In this document: piece by piece, positions 23,601 to 36,480 of the stretch
Numbering within the stretch: the stretch's first letter is position 1
Layout: each line of letters begins with the position of its first letter
NCBI GenBank assembly: GCA_022747635.1
Contig: JAKTNV010000001.1
Span: forward strand, 33,540,040-33,604,039
Reading direction: 5' to 3'
DNA: 64,000 bases
Source: Hetaerina americana
Lineage: Eukaryota; Arthropoda; Insecta; Odonata; Calopterygidae
Notes under the pieces: model-generated
What the model was told of the DNA's origin: nothing
The model's database searches: none
What the model saw: only the letters and a program-made list of their open reading frames with translations
Position numbers and translations under genes: made by a program

Positions 23601-24670
23601 AGCAATCCGGAAAACGAGATGGAACAGTAAACATGAAGCTGCCAAGAAACATAATGGTAATCAGGAACAACAATGAATAATTGACTTTCAACGACGTTAA
23701 GGGTATTGTGGACGCAATAAATGTATTCATGATATTGAAATCACTCCGACGAGTCCATTATCTTGCTTATTTTTAAGTAGAATGCATATTTCCAGCTGCA
23801 AGAGAGTTAAGCTAAAAAAAAGTGATTTCAACCCTGTAAATAATCATTTTAATGATAAAAGCCAATATTGGTAATTAGTATTAGCTAAATACGTCCTCGG
23901 ACTATAGCTAATTACAATATTACTTTTATTCCCCAGATCCTTAGGTGCCTAAATATGTCGAAAATTATGCTTTAATTACACAAACAAAAAATAAATGTAT
24001 ATAAAAAGTTGGCAAGACAAATTATGATCTCTGATTGGTCAGAACCCTCAGAAAATATCATAAATGTTTATGTGTAACTGTGCATGATGTAAAAGGTTAG
24101 AAATTTTTCATTTAAACTAAGAGAAATGAGGGATACTGCTCAAGCCATCAACCTTGTCAGGCTCTAGTGAAACTACCGACAAATTGTATTGTGCTTTGAA
24201 GGTCGTTGTTAATCGAAAAACTCTAATCATATAGTAAAAAAATCTAAAATATATGCTTTTATATCGCAAATACTATTCAAAATTACCATAGAAAACAATT
24301 AATATGTTTCTAAGTTGCATTTATCATCTCGTTTCCATCTTCAAAAATAAAATAAAACTTAAGGAATGTTTGCGAAAATTACTTAATATTTCGTCAAATT
24401 TATTGCAAAATGTGTGCTCAATAACCGGTAGGCACCATATATCATCTTTCTGTAATTAAAATGTTTTGGTATGGATATGATAATTGCAGAAGGTCATATT
24501 ACATTTGCAATCATTCCTCAAAAAAATACTTTCCCTAAGATAAAAAAAGTTATCCTTTATTAAGTGTTTGTTACTCGTTACACGCCTTAAGTCCGTTTGC
24601 AAGACTGACTATTAAGTACTTTAAAATATAGAAGGCTAAGAGAAAATCATTAAATTTAGCCAAATGAATA
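23601..24670. other. AT-rich non-coding DNA
   Basis: Nothing recognised. Confidence 0.5.
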
Positions 24671-24673
24671 TCT

Positions 24674-24824
24674 TATCTACATCTACATCTACATCTACTC
24701 AATACCCCGCAAGCCGCCGCAAGGGCGTGTGGCGGGGGGTGCTAGGACACCACCCATAATTTAGAAAAGAAAAATAATATAAAAAAAATCGCATGCAATA
24801 ACGACAAAATCATATAAAAAAAAA
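24674..24824 (-). mobile_element. CR1-type LINE 3' end, severely 5'-truncated
   Basis: The + strand shows (CTACAT)n, then CCCCGCAAGCCGCCGCAAGG and GGACACCACCC, and then A-rich sequence matching the 3' UTR of copies A and B. Only about 150 bp of the minus-strand element is present. The tail and hairpin are intact, so the insertion is fairly young. Confidence 0.85.
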
Positions 24825-26160
24825 ATCTACAGAGCACCTACCTAAAACCCACAAGGGATGAAAAAACATTAATATTAGGTAGGTGCGAAATAGGTGAGAA
24901 GCATATAAAACTGATCGTAGAAATGATGTTTGCAGCTATATGATGAATAAATTACTGAATTCCTGTCAAATATCGTGAATCACATAAAATTCTACACCTC
25001 TTAAGGAGCGAGATCGTTGGAAAAATAATTTCCATTCATGTGCATGAAAAATGTATAAGCATGATACGGTTTATTTGCTAGCTGAATCATTTCATGTCCA
25101 GACTCATTACCTAAATTGTCATTTCAGAGCAAATTTTCTCTATTTTTGACACATACGTAATTTAAAATTTATTATCTTCCTTCCTGTACAATTATTAAAA
25201 GTGAGATCCAACTTTTTTCTTCGAAGGTTTTTTTTATGTGGAGTGCGAAGAAAGCAAGCCCTTGATATTTGAGCTGGGTATATATGAGCGAAAACAAAGG
25301 GAATGGGTGAACATTTTAAATAATTTAATGTGAGAGGAGGGGTTGAAAATTGGACAATGGAGAACAGACATAGTTAATAATAGCGAAACGAGAGATAACA
25401 GTCAGCAAAAGAAGAACTGGAAGGAATGATTGAAGCGATTAAAATGGATTTTAGAGGAATAAAAAGAACAGATGCTTGAACGAGGCGTTGGGCGGGGGAA
25501 GAAGAATAAAGAAAAGAAACACCGGCTCGAAAGGACTTGACTGCCCATGGAACGCGCACAATGGGCGCGGTCTTCCGCTTCATCCACGGCATTAAAAAAA
25601 AAACGAAATAATTTTGAGACCGGTGTCACTTGATGGACACCGTAAAACTATCACACATATATGGCTGTACCTCAACCTTGAGTCCATCTGACTCACGACG
25701 AGTCCTAAATTAGATGTAGAACGATCACTTAATGAATAAATTAACATTGAATTCGGAAGGATCCCAATTATTTTTAAGTTTGTGTTATGCCACTGAGAGT
25801 GGAGAACTTTATGAAATCAGAAAGGAAAATTTAAATAAATATAAGTATATAATTGGTGAGATTTGAATTTCGGGATGCAAAAAAAAGAAAGAAGATATCT
25901 GGGATTTGTGGAAGATATGAATACTGCCGTTGAATAGGGAGACATCCGGGTGTTGCGGTGAAAAGGAGAAAGAGAACTCTGGCTATTGGAGCTCAGAAAT
26001 GAATAAATTATCCATCAAAAGAAGTAGTGAAATGTCAAGTTGAAAGTAGAAGTTGTGAAGTAGGAAAAGGGTTCCCTCCGAATTAGTTGAAGCATTAAAG
26101 GGGGAAATCTCGGTACTTTGAGGGAATGGCCCAACTAATGTTCGGTGCGCTGTTCCACGG
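24825..26160. other. AT-rich non-coding DNA
   Basis: Nothing recognised. Confidence 0.45.
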
Positions 26161-26900
26161 TTCATTAATATTTAAGCACCTGCCACGCGACGGAAAAATT
26201 ATAATGATAACCTTCCGAGGTTGCCGCAATCAACAGAACAGTCAGGCAAATAAATCCTCATTTCTCCTCAAAAATGACGAGCAGCGATGAGTTGCCCCCG
26301 ACGAATCAAAGGAAGGCAAAGCAAAGGGAAGTAAATCCGGAGGGCGACCACAATGACCTGAAAATCGCCGGTAATGAAGAAATCAATGAGAGTGTGTGTT
26401 TGTGAGCGTGCGTATGGAGGCGTGTGCGTAGGTGTTTGTGTGTGAGAACATCGCCGAATGACGGAGGATGATTAGGGAGCACTGAATAGAATCTCCAACG
26501 TGCGGTGAGGGAATAAATAAAAAGACCCGAGGGTAAGCGATTTCGACCGACTTACTTAGGGTGGGATTCCCATCCCGTAAACTCAGACACAAAGAATGAG
26601 GGGAGCGGGGAGGGGTGGGTGAATGGGGATGAGGGGGGGCGTCGGGAAAAAAATAATAAACTCCGGAAACCCGGGGTAACTCCTGCGGAGGGGTCGCGCA
26701 TGAAAAAAAGTACACGCATACATATGTACTTCCCGGAATATAGAATGACTACGGGAGGGAGGAAGTTGAAAGAGTGGGAAGGATTTAAAATGCGGGAGAG
26801 GTCGGTGTGCAAGGTGGGAGGGGATGGACGTGGTTAGGGAAAGTGGTGTGGAAGGGGAGGGTGAGAGAGAGAGATTGAAGGAACGACCAGAATTAAGTAT
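26161..26900. other. Moderately GC-rich segment with GT-rich tract
   Basis: It contains a GT/GC-rich simple-sequence stretch at about 26390-26450 and a purine-biased patch at 26590-26870. No gene supported. Confidence 0.4.
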
Positions 26901-27237
26901 GGGGCAATAATGTACATCGATTTTAATTTCTCTATATTTTTTCGGATACTTTCGGAAGTAATACCGCCCTAAGCATTACATTAAAAAGGTTAAGATGCTC
27001 AAATTTCCTAAAAACTTTTAATACGAGACTTCTCGGTTAGTGCTTCTGATTCATTAATATTATTTTTTATTTGAATGAGACAATCAATAAATCAATTGCA
27101 ACTGTGTACGCATGGAGAAAAATGCATTTCCTTGTTGTGATAGACAAATAAGGTTCATTTCCATTGATTGGCGAACCTACTCCCAGGCGAAAAACTTTGA
27201 TCACGAATATTTTAGCCAATTCATATTACATTCCATG

Positions 27238-27520
27238 ACCTAGGGAACAAGATCGTGATAATCCAGTGGGTAGATCTCTGGGATACCATTCGAAGAACTC
27301 GGGTTCGATTTCCGGTGACGCTGATGGCACCCCAGCCGTGTGATTTTTAGGGAAACAGAAATTTCTGCGAAACCACCGACAGCACAGGGAAAAGAACTAC
27401 ACCCCCCCCCCCCGTGTATTGTCTTTTGCGGATTTAAAACGCCATTAGACTTAGAATTAGATGAGCTCTACCCTCAATCCAATATTCAGGTCAATTACTG
27501 TGGACGTGAGAAACATCAAA
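27238..27520 (+). repeat. tRNA-derived SINE, same family as 9925
   Basis: The A-box-like AATCCAGTGGGTAGATCTC and B-box-like GGGTTCGATTTCC are in the right order. The body shares CAGCCGTGTGATTTTTAG with the 9925 copy (CAGTGTGGTTTTTCG). A GAGCTCTACCCTCAATCC 3' block is followed by a worn version of the AACCTTCAGGTT hairpin. A run of 12 C at 27402-27413 interrupts the body. An 82-codon frame crossing this SINE is not a gene. Confidence 0.6.
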
Positions 27521-30320
27521 TTTGGCTACTAAAAAGTTTCAGGAGCCAGGTGAGAAAAGGTGAGAAATTAGAAGTGTACCCCTTGTGAATCCCCACCCAT
27601 GTATCTCCTAGTATTGTGCCACAATCTCCATTCAGGGGTCAGGTGCTTAGCACTTAAATGAACCAAAACTGATAAAAAATGAGTAGCTAGGGGGAAATAA
27701 TGAATGTAGATATAATATGTACGTACATAGGTCTTCCCCACATCGGTAGTTTCGCTAATTCACTAGAACTTGCCGACTTCTAACGGCAAGACGAACGCAT
27801 CCCCGGTCGCTTTATAGAAAATTCATTGCAAGCAGCGTTAGGCAGCTGGGGCTTCAGAACTGGTCGTAATGCCATTATCAAGCTAGATTTTTAAATTCAG
27901 TGAAACTTTTTCCATCTGATTAGTATAATTAAGTCAACTTCAGAAGCAAAACTTAGTTGGACCTTCAATGTCACCAGTGTACTTGCCAGGGTCTAGCGAG
28001 AAAAAGCACTGAAGGAACAAAAGCAAACTAGTGCCATGGCATTGATCAATCTAAACGTATTGTATGGAAGAACTTTAATTAGGGTTAAAGAAATATTACT
28101 CGATGCTACTCATGTTACTCGATGTTACTCATTAATTAACTTTTTGAGTAGTTTTAGTCGTAGTCTATCGAAATTTATTTCTTCATAGTCAATTGGAACA
28201 CAAATTCTTAGTTATCCCACCCATTATTCCTTTAAATACGACCCAGGTATCAACGTAAAACGATAGGCCATAAGGTCAGACCAGTTAGGCTTATTATTAG
28301 CTGACCTGACTTAATAAGTAAACTCTGGCTTCAGCCGTCTTAGCTGGGCGATCAAGGGGTCAATGGAAGGTAGTAAGTTCAGTATGGACTGTTGAACCGA
28401 TTGTCTGTCGAGAGATCAAATATTATTTGCAATTTCAGGATAAGAAAACAGAAGGGTCTTGCCCTCATCGAGGGTATGTAAAACAGGGACGCTATCGACA
28501 AATGCAATTGAAGGACATTAGTTAGAAGCTTATGCAGGTGCGTGGGTGGTGGTCATTAGTGCACCACCTCCTACGGATTACTTAATCGGAAACTTTTGGT
28601 GACGGGTTGCCGCTATCTGGAGCCTCATAGATACCCAGACTGCATGGCAGGGCGAGGCGCCATCCATATCCATGGTAATAGAATATTTGGCATAGTTTCT
28701 TCGCTTTGAGGATATATGCCTATTATCTGTAGCCACAAAAAAGGGATATGAGTGTCGCCGGTTAAAAAAGTATGTGAATATGTGGTATGAGTGGATATAT
28801 GCCCCATACCAACGACGGTTTTCTAAATTCAACCCCTCCGGAACACGAATCGGGTGAAGGTGAGTCGGGCGTCTTAATATGTAGATTAAAATTATATCGC
28901 TTTTTTATCCAAACAGAAAACATTAGTTTCTGGTAACTCCTTGATCATTGTGATATTATTTGCTGAACATAAATTGCTTGGTAGTATACATTTTGAAGGA
29001 GCTTGATTCTTGAGGAGATTACACGCTCGGGGGAACTCGGTGTATCCGTAGCCCTGTGCCGTCGGTGGAAAGATGCGGCGAGCTGAATATATTACGGAGA
29101 TGCTACATAGGTCACGTAGGTTATTGTGAGAAAGAGGTGAACCAAACGGTTAGGTCACCTTGCGACACGGAAATATATGGGGAGTAAAATAGAAAAGGAA
29201 ATTAGTCTGAACGAGAACTTATAAAGACGCAAATGCATCTATTCATCATATGACGTAAGGCAGACGAGCCTTTAAATGTTTATTCTCTGGTGGAGCAGAA
29301 TTTAACTATTCCGTCAGCCAATCTCTGATTAGTGTAGCGATGAATGGTTAGCTCCATTTCAGATCATTTGCATTTTATAAATAGTTAGACGAAGGAAGGA
29401 GATGTCGGTTGAATACCCTTCAGCGTAAAACTCATCACACTTAACTAAAAATGAACTGTGTTTTCATTTGATTTTCAAGAAAAATTATTATGACGTACCA
29501 AACGTATTTCCGTATGGTACTTTAAATGTTTGGTTCAGTTCAACAATAGTGAAAGTCGAATGGATTCACAGACTGAACATTTAAGACAAAAGAACAGGAG
29601 AGTAAAAAGCGACGTGACACACTATACCTTTTCAAAAGAAAGGCATGCCTCATATCATGGAAAACAAAACTACAGATTTATCGGTATGAATAATACTTGT
29701 AGGAAAAGGAAAAGAGAATAAAATAAGAGAAATCTCAGAACTAGACCTTCAAAAAAATGAAGGCTTTTCAAAACATTTAACTGCAATTATATATGTTGTA
29801 AGTTGAAATACTAGATGAGAATGTAAGTGTATTACAATGATGATTGTTGAAAATTAATGATGTATCTTTGTGCCGACACACCAGAAGTTCCAAAGTTGGT
29901 TGGAAATTTAATCAAGGTTTATCCAAGGAAGGATTCTTGAGACAGGTGTGATTGATCCCGCTACTACTCCTAAAGATTCACCACGTCTTTTCCTTAGAAC
30001 CTATTATGAATATAAAGTAACTAGCTCAAAACTATGGTAAGTTATTATAATAAAATTCTCCAAAATGTAACCTCATTTCAATAATAAATAAGCAGTCAGT
30101 GGGTGTTAGATAAAAAAATTGAACTTTCAACCCTTTTGTTTACTGATTTTTAAATTGTCAAAAGAAAAAAAATTCAATTATTATCAATCAAAGTGTCGTA
30201 ATATTCGAATATTAATTATTAAAGTGCAAAAAATAAACCATTTAATTCGATATATGTACTAAGTTATATGTGGAATCAAAATAAATTCCATTATTTTTTC
30301 TGATACCGTTTCTTTAATTA
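27521..30320. other. AT-rich non-coding DNA
   Basis: About 2.8 kb without a supported feature. Short stretches near 24150 and 27738 resemble each other in opposite orientations around GGTAGTTTC and CTAGA, which hints at an uncharacterised repeat. Confidence 0.45.
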
Positions 30321-31330
30321 TTACTTTTTGTGTCTTATGGATTTTTTCCTCCGATTTTACATTCTAATAGCCCTCCCCTCGTCTTCACGCCAATCCATAG
30401 GGCTGCAACGCACGGTCCTGGAACCACCGATCTAAAAGGTTCTAAACGTTGCACGACCCTCGGGAGAATCGCAGAGAGTGACGACGAAAGGGGAAGGGGT
30501 GCGGAGGCGAGGAATGGGTTGGCCGGGGAGGGGACGAGGGTGTCGGCTCTGGCAGTGGTGCGCCGAGGCGACGAAGGCGAGCCCTCGAGGGCAAAAGGAT
30601 AAGCGAGAAGTGATGATTTTATCCGTGAGCGAATGAATGAGCTGAGGGGGCGTATTCTCCAAGGGGTGTTTATGGAGTTGGGGAGGAGGCGAGAGCGAGG
30701 AGGGGTGTACGGCGAGAAGACCCGGGGGAGGATTTTGGAAGCGGTGGTAGGAGAGAGGAAGAGGGGTCGAAGAGGGCCTGGAGCCTTCGAGCGCGAACGC
30801 AAGATGATGTTTTGGGGTGCGCATAGAGAGGGAGATGGATGGAGAGGCAGAGATAGAGGGGTGGTGTGAGGGGGGGGGAGACTATTTGAATGGCCCGAGC
30901 AACTCGATTACGGTCGAATCGCTCCGGTTCGGTCGGTTTAGCCGTTTTTGCGTGCCCCGCTGAAGGCCCTCGTTTGACTATCGCCACGATGAAACGAACC
31001 CAAATTTCGGAGCGGGACGGGGCGCATCGAGAAATTTTCTTTGTACACACGCGGGCATCTATGCGTGCGTGATGTATAATCTTATTCTTTTTGCTCCCTC
31101 CCCCTTCCCCTAGTCCTTCCATTCAATTCGACAAAGTCAATCCACTTTAAAAATCCAATCACTCGATAAGTGGTAGTGAATGGGAGTCGGTGAGGGTTTG
31201 GGGGGGGGGGGGAAGAGGGGTTTGAGTGTGGAGGGGGCGGGGTAAATGTCTATTTCGTATAGTCATGGGATAATGGTAGTGGGCATGGGGGTAGAAAATC
31301 GGTCGTGGAGGTGGAGGTCCTGAATGGAGA
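30321..31330. other. GC-rich, purine-biased island
   Basis: The + strand is G/A-rich at about 30470-30880 and again at 31190-31320, where a run of 13 G lies near 31200-31212. Minus-strand frames of 130-155 codons are Pro/Ser-rich mirror images of the purine bias. No gene supported. Confidence 0.45.
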
Positions 31331-31751
31331 CTGACTTAACTATATCCCTGCGGGGAGCTGGGTAGAAGAGAGGCTGGAAAAGTAAGGTCCACCCTGCGTA
31401 TTGGCCCATGCTCCGACCACCACATCAATTCTCTCCCGAACAAGAAACGCTTCGGTCCTGAATGCAGACTCCTAGCTGTCACGCCATTGTTTTTCTGAAA
31501 AAATGCCTCTCGATTAGGAGTTTCCAACATTGATCTCTAATGTAACATGTGTCCTGCTCCAGGTCGGGCATGCAGAGCCAGAGATGTGTACGAAACTGAA
31601 ACGTGATGACAAGTTAAAAAGAACGACGTTATTTTTTACTTTTCGGTCCCCACTAAGAATACGGTCCTGGTAATAGGTACTTAACGAACCTTAAGAGGTA
31701 TTTCTGATTTCATAAAAACATATAGGGCAGCGAAGAGAAAGTAGATATGTA

Positions 31752-31763
<12 letters not shown>

Positions 31764-31812
<49 letters not shown>
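31764..31812. repeat. (TA)n microsatellite, left of inverted repeat
   Basis: About 24 uninterrupted TA units preceded by a short (TG)n. Confidence 0.9.
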
Positions 31813-31814
<2 letters not shown>

Positions 31815-31850
31815 CACTTTTTGAAAGTCTCACGGACGTGAATAATAATG

Positions 31851-32097
31851 TATAACACTTAGCACTAGTGGACACAGACAAAAACACACAGAAACCCACA
31901 AAAAAGAGACTCACTATTTTTCGAATTTTCGGTGGTCGTGACCACCTTTATCAAGGAAGAGAGGGACATATAGGGTCAGTTCTGTCCCTCTCTTCCTTGA
32001 TAAAGGTGGTCACGACCACCGAAAATTCGAAAACTAGTGAGTCTCTTTTTTGTGGGTTTCTTTTTGTTTTTGTCTATGTCCACTAGTGCTAAGTGTT

Positions 32098-32100
<3 letters not shown>
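31851..32100. mobile_element. Inverted repeat with 118-bp arms, Penelope-like motif
   Basis: The left arm 31851-31968 and right arm 31983-32100 are inverted copies with, by my count, 4 mismatches in 118 bases. They are separated by a 14-base spacer. Read outward, each arm contains TTGATAAA, then GGTGGTCACGACCACC (a self-complementary block), then GAAAATTCGAAA, and each ends in TGTTATA close to a (TA)n tract. The order 'TGATrAA, short stem, GAAA' resembles the hammerhead-like module found at the ends of Penelope-like elements, although the canonical CTGATGA core is not exact. There is no reverse transcriptase here. It may equally be a foldback element. Confidence 0.6.
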
Positions 32101-32101
<1 letters not shown>

Positions 32102-32146
<45 letters not shown>

Positions 32147-32260
32147 CATACATACATACGCATATATGTATATATACATTTATATATGCACACACATATG
32201 TATATTTATATACATACACATGTATATACACACGCATATATTCATATACTTGAATAAATA
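32102..32260. repeat. (TA)n and (TACA)n simple repeats
   Basis: (TA)n at 32102-32142, then (CATA)n grading into worn AT/CA-rich repeats to about 32260. It forms the right border of the inverted repeat and creates spurious Ile/Tyr/His frames on both strands. Confidence 0.9.
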
Positions 32261-33235
32261 CATGTTTACAATCACTCACAAACCCCAGTTTAAAATATAG
32301 AATTGCTCTATGTTTCATGATACTCGCGTGAGTTGCGCGGATTTCCACGAATGACTGCGTGCGCATGAACCAAATCTTTTCTATAAACATTTTTCTTATC
32401 ATAAATCGTGCATTGACACAATAGGTCATCGAAACTTAACGATAAGAGTCAACCATTTAGAAGCAATGTGACTGGTTCTGCGAGCAAGCTGTTGTCGAAT
32501 TTATCCAATTTCTTAGACTCGATTTCCTTGTTTGTGGTTATTATTGCATGAAAGTCTAATAGAATGATAACCTAGCTGCTAGTATGGCGTGGAACACCCT
32601 AGCGGTTGCATGCATGGTACAATGTAACAAAAATGAATCATTAATGTTATTAATATTGTACCAGTTATGGCAGGTTTTGGATGGATGTATATTATACGAG
32701 TGAAAGAAAGGAAATGATGTATATCCTAACCTCTCCTATAACAACACAACTTGAGAAACGACCCGAAAGATAGGTTTTAGACGTCCTCTAATCACTATTT
32801 ACTTCGAAGTCAGCAATCTGAGAACTCTTCCTTTCCTTATCCTATATTAATATCATCGAAAATAAGTAACGCATTGAATGTGAAGCCATTTGTCACTCCA
32901 GTTACTGCCATTGCTTCTTATAAACATTATACTTCTCCGCCGTTTCATACTTTTTATTATAATGTATGTTACGTGCATGGAGCGTGCCATGGATGAAATT
33001 AGCCACAGAGCATGGCGGCAGTTTTAGAGTATCATAGCATTGTGCAGTCATAATTTCGTTAAGCATATTAGCGCAGAAGTATATCTTAGCCTGATGTACA
33101 CGTTTCCGTCAAAAGATTCCACGAAATAGGTTAACAAAGTGGCGGTGTTCCGTTCATATAGGTTATCGTCACGGCCTGAATTATTTCTGCCTTCAGTATT
33201 CCTCCATGTATTGGTGTAATGATTGTGATTGTATA
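32261..33235. other. AT-rich non-coding DNA
   Basis: Nothing recognised. Confidence 0.45.
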
Positions 33236-33298
33236 GCAGGTGACCTAATACCCCCACCACACGCCTATGCGGTGGCTTGCGGTGTTTTATGCAGATGT
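33236..33298 (+). mobile_element. Worn CR1-type LINE 3' tail
   Basis: CCTAATACCCCCACCACACG followed by TATGCGGTGGCTTGCGG is a diverged LINE 3' hairpin. The inner stem CGCC/GGTG uses a wobble pair. The (GTAGAT)n tail has decayed to GCAGATG. Confidence 0.7.
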
Positions 33299-33900
33299 TT
33301 TTATTTGCTATGGAAAATGTAAGATTTTAACTGATTGCAGGATTTGAATTTAGAAAAATATGATTGAAATATTAATAGCATTACAGAAATATCTTTGCTT
33401 GAAATGGAACTGATAAAGAACAAGATTACGCAGTAGTTGATGATTTCGTTATGGCAGGCGTATGAAGCCATAAATTCAGCATTCAAATGAATTCAAATAT
33501 AAATTAATTATTTCATCAAGGGGCATTTATACCAGATTGATGAGATCAGATCAATTAGCCGTATAATTTTACATTCATCACGCATTTAAATACCAGTAAG
33601 TCATACAACTCTGTACAATCCATTAGCTGAGATTAAACATCATAAGGTACACAACGGGTACCCTAGTTAGAAGTCAATGCAGATTTGATAAATCGCATTT
33701 GCAAATTTAAGTTTCATTTTGTATCGCAAACTAATATGCATTTCAAACATATCGAAACATTTCATTTCAACTCCTTTAATATGCAAACCAGGAGGGTGGG
33801 CATGCATGACAAAAGTCTAGAGTAAGAACGCTCTCATCAAAATCCCAACGATTGAATGAGCAAGCGAATTTTATCGCAACAGAAATCCATTAGCAGCATA
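33299..33900. other. AT-rich non-coding DNA
   Basis: Nothing recognised. Confidence 0.45.
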
Positions 33901-34270
33901 ATTGACTTCGTGAGGGAAATACATATTCGCGCGCATGCGTGTTTGGGCACGTCGAAACTCGTTAGTGCGGTGACGGGAGGGGGTAAGCAAGCAATCGTAA
34001 AGAGTGGTGCAGATGAGGGGGACGGAGTTCGGAGTGACGGAGGACGGCCAGGGGTCGCTGGAGGGTAAAGGCGGTCGGGGGAGGGGAAGAGTATTGGGGT
34101 CCAGGCAAGGAGCGGAGTGGGTGCGCTTCCTGTGCGAGGATTAGAGGGGAGACGGGATAAGAAAATGGGATCACGAGGAGGAAATGGCACATAAATACTC
34201 GGACCGTCGTAAGTTTATCAATGAAACTTAATTGGTCTCCTCGGCAAGCAACCACCCTGATGACTCGCCT
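33901..34270. other. Small GC-rich, purine-biased island
   Basis: G/A-rich + strand, with CpG. Overlapping frames on both strands without domains. Confidence 0.4.
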
Positions 34271-34686
34271 CCTTGCTCCTCCCCTTACTCAATGTTCCCC
34301 TACCTCGATCAAGAATTTTTAGTTTATCGATTGGGTCTCTTATGTAAATTTGTGATAGATCAGTTCTCCGAAGACACCCACCAGATTTTAAAAAACTCGA
34401 TTTTACTATAGGAGACATGCCTTCAAGATCAAAGGAAAAAATTCCACATCGGATACTTAATTTTGTTTTTCCGAGAGAAATAAGATAAATAAATTGTGAC
34501 AAACGAAATAAACGTGGTAATAAATATCATTATTGTATACTATAGACTTCATAGGTTTATTTAAAATGTCAAGATTCAGTTAAACACACCTTTTATTGAG
34601 TAGTGTAGATAAATGTGTGTGAGTAAATTCATATTAATTTTACATCTATTCGTAGTTACGTATAGGCTCATGTTTAAGATATCATG

Positions 34687-34745
34687 GCAGATGTCCTGAT
34701 AATCCCCGCTTCCCACTCTTGCGGCGACTTATAGAGTAGACGTGG
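34687..34745 (+). mobile_element. Very worn CR1-type LINE 3' tail
   Basis: GTCCTGATAATCCCCGCTTC and CTCTTGCGGCGACTTATAGA align with the LINE 3' hairpin, with several changes and a small deletion. It ends in GTAGACG. Confidence 0.5.
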
Positions 34746-35423
34746 AATTTCTTTTTTTCTTTCTCTTTTCTGTCATGTATCTACCGGTGCTAAACCTAGG
34801 CTAACACCTATTACGTGTTTTCATCGGGTATTAGTTTTGGTTTCCCATTTAACCGTTACGGAGCTGACGCTTGTTTTTTTCTAACTTAATACGGTAGAGA
34901 AATATTTAGAGATAGCTTGTTTGTTTCTTATTTTGATGATTACTGATGGCGATGGTCTTTGCTCCATGAAGTTAACTTGCGAAATTGTTCATTGCCTTAT
35001 ATGGGAGAAGTTTTCGTAACTACCAGTCCTTCATATGCAGTAGGTACGTGACCACACCTTTTCTTCGTGCAATGTGGATCCATCTGCTGCCAAAAATCAC
35101 ATAGTTGCGTGAAGGGTGTCATGTGCAGGACGGATTGGTGTGCAGACGGGGCAGGCTGGGATGGAAAGGACACTTCAATGCAAGAACTGCAGTGGGAGGA
35201 GGCGCTCAGGACACCAGCACGGGATTATCCGGCTGTTCTTTCATGCTGGCCGCACTGGAGACGTGAACTTCCCCGGGGTGAACACCACTCGAGGGTGAGG
35301 ACTCCTTCACGGATCCCGCGGCACAACTTACAAACTGATTGAGGAACTACCGTCCGATGCCGTTTCAGCAAATTTTGACGGCACCGATTTATTTTTTCGA
35401 TAACACATGGAAGATAATCCCTT
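34746..35423. other. Non-coding DNA
   Basis: A somewhat GC-richer part at 35060-35340 gives two overlapping frames (91 and 60 codons, + strand), one of them Cys/Trp-rich. I recognise neither, and they sit in different registers of the same sequence. Confidence 0.35.
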
Positions 35424-35597
35424 GTGGTTGTAAGTGTTCTTGCATGAATGTACGCCATGTTTTTTTGTGGATACATAAATTTCAGGCTTTTGCATGCGGT
35501 TTTTTTTCTTTTCTTTCTAATTTATGGGTAGTGTCCTAACACCCCCCACCACCCGCCCTTGCGGCGGCTTGCTGGGTGTTAAGTAGAAGTAAAATAT
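35424..35597 (+). mobile_element. CR1-type LINE 3' UTR fragment
   Basis: From GTTGTAAGTGTTCTTGCATG through CATGCGGTTTTTTTT to the hairpin (CCCTTGCGGCGGCTTGC) and a worn AAGTAGAAGTA tail, this follows the 3' UTR of copies A and B in order. Severely 5'-truncated. Confidence 0.85.
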
Positions 35598-36369
35598 GCC
35601 CAAAGCCTCCGCCGTCCCCTCGCTTTCACGAGATAGACCTCCCTTCGCACTTGGACAGCATGGGTAGGTGTTGAAAGATGAAAGTGAGCGCTTCCGCTAC
35701 CTTTGATTTACTATTCCACGCGCCGATCCGGACGTGTTTTCCCATTTCGCGTACGATTCGACGTCAGGAAGAGGCGAGTGCGAGTTCCGAGCAAGGACGT
35801 TTTCACGAAAGGGAGAGAGTGTGCTCCCCGGGAGTCATGAAATACCGTGCCCCCTGGTTTGCGCTGCTGCGTTCCAATTCATTTCTGGCGAGGAATCGAA
35901 TGGTGCTGTGGAGGATGAGGTAATCGCCAATTCTTAGCTACGTGTCTCGGCCACTGTTCATTCATGGTTCTCGCCTGCCCATACCAGTGTCTGGACGCCA
36001 GGAGGCCGTGATTTCGCGCTCAAGCAAATACTCTTGGGGATACGTTCACTTCTCCTAAACCATCGAGCGGGTGAAGACTCACGCGTGTCCAAGAATACTC
36101 GAGCAAGATGACTCTCGGTCGCCTCGATGGACTTCCCCATCGTTCACACCGGCTGCCTCTCCTCGCGAGCAGCCAGCACGGGCGGCAACTTACTCAACTC
36201 GAGTGTAAGGTAAGCCACGTGTCACTATCAACCGGCCACTCCGTTTGATTAACTAGGTTCATTTGATCATTCCATTATTGTAGAATCGACCAGTGTCAGG
36301 AGTAATTTCGTGCCCCTGTGCGTTATTTTTATTGAAAAATCGATTTCAACTTTAAACACTGCACGTTTC
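35598..36369. other. Moderately GC-rich non-coding DNA
   Basis: Nothing recognised with confidence. Frames of 60-81 codons overlap in different registers. Confidence 0.4.
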
Positions 36370-36480
36370 AACGCTTTGAATCACTTGACAAGTACTTAAA
36401 GCGCCGACGCGCTTAGTGTGGTGAGCTCTACCCTCACCCGACGAAACTAACCTTCGTGTTGATTACTGCGATGACCGATT
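36370..36480 (+). repeat. SINE 3' fragment, 9925 family
   Basis: GTACTTAAAGCGCCGACGCG, then GAGCTCTACCCTCACC, then TAACCTTCGTGTTGATTAC. This is the 3' block and hairpin region of the SINE family at 9925 and 27238. The tRNA-related head is missing. Confidence 0.6.

Noticed and set aside
32034..32429. Ile/Tyr/His-repeat open frames across (TA)n and (TACA)n
   Set aside because: They are translations of microsatellites. The same applies to the frames over 40420-40670, 41294-41479 and 53355-53657.
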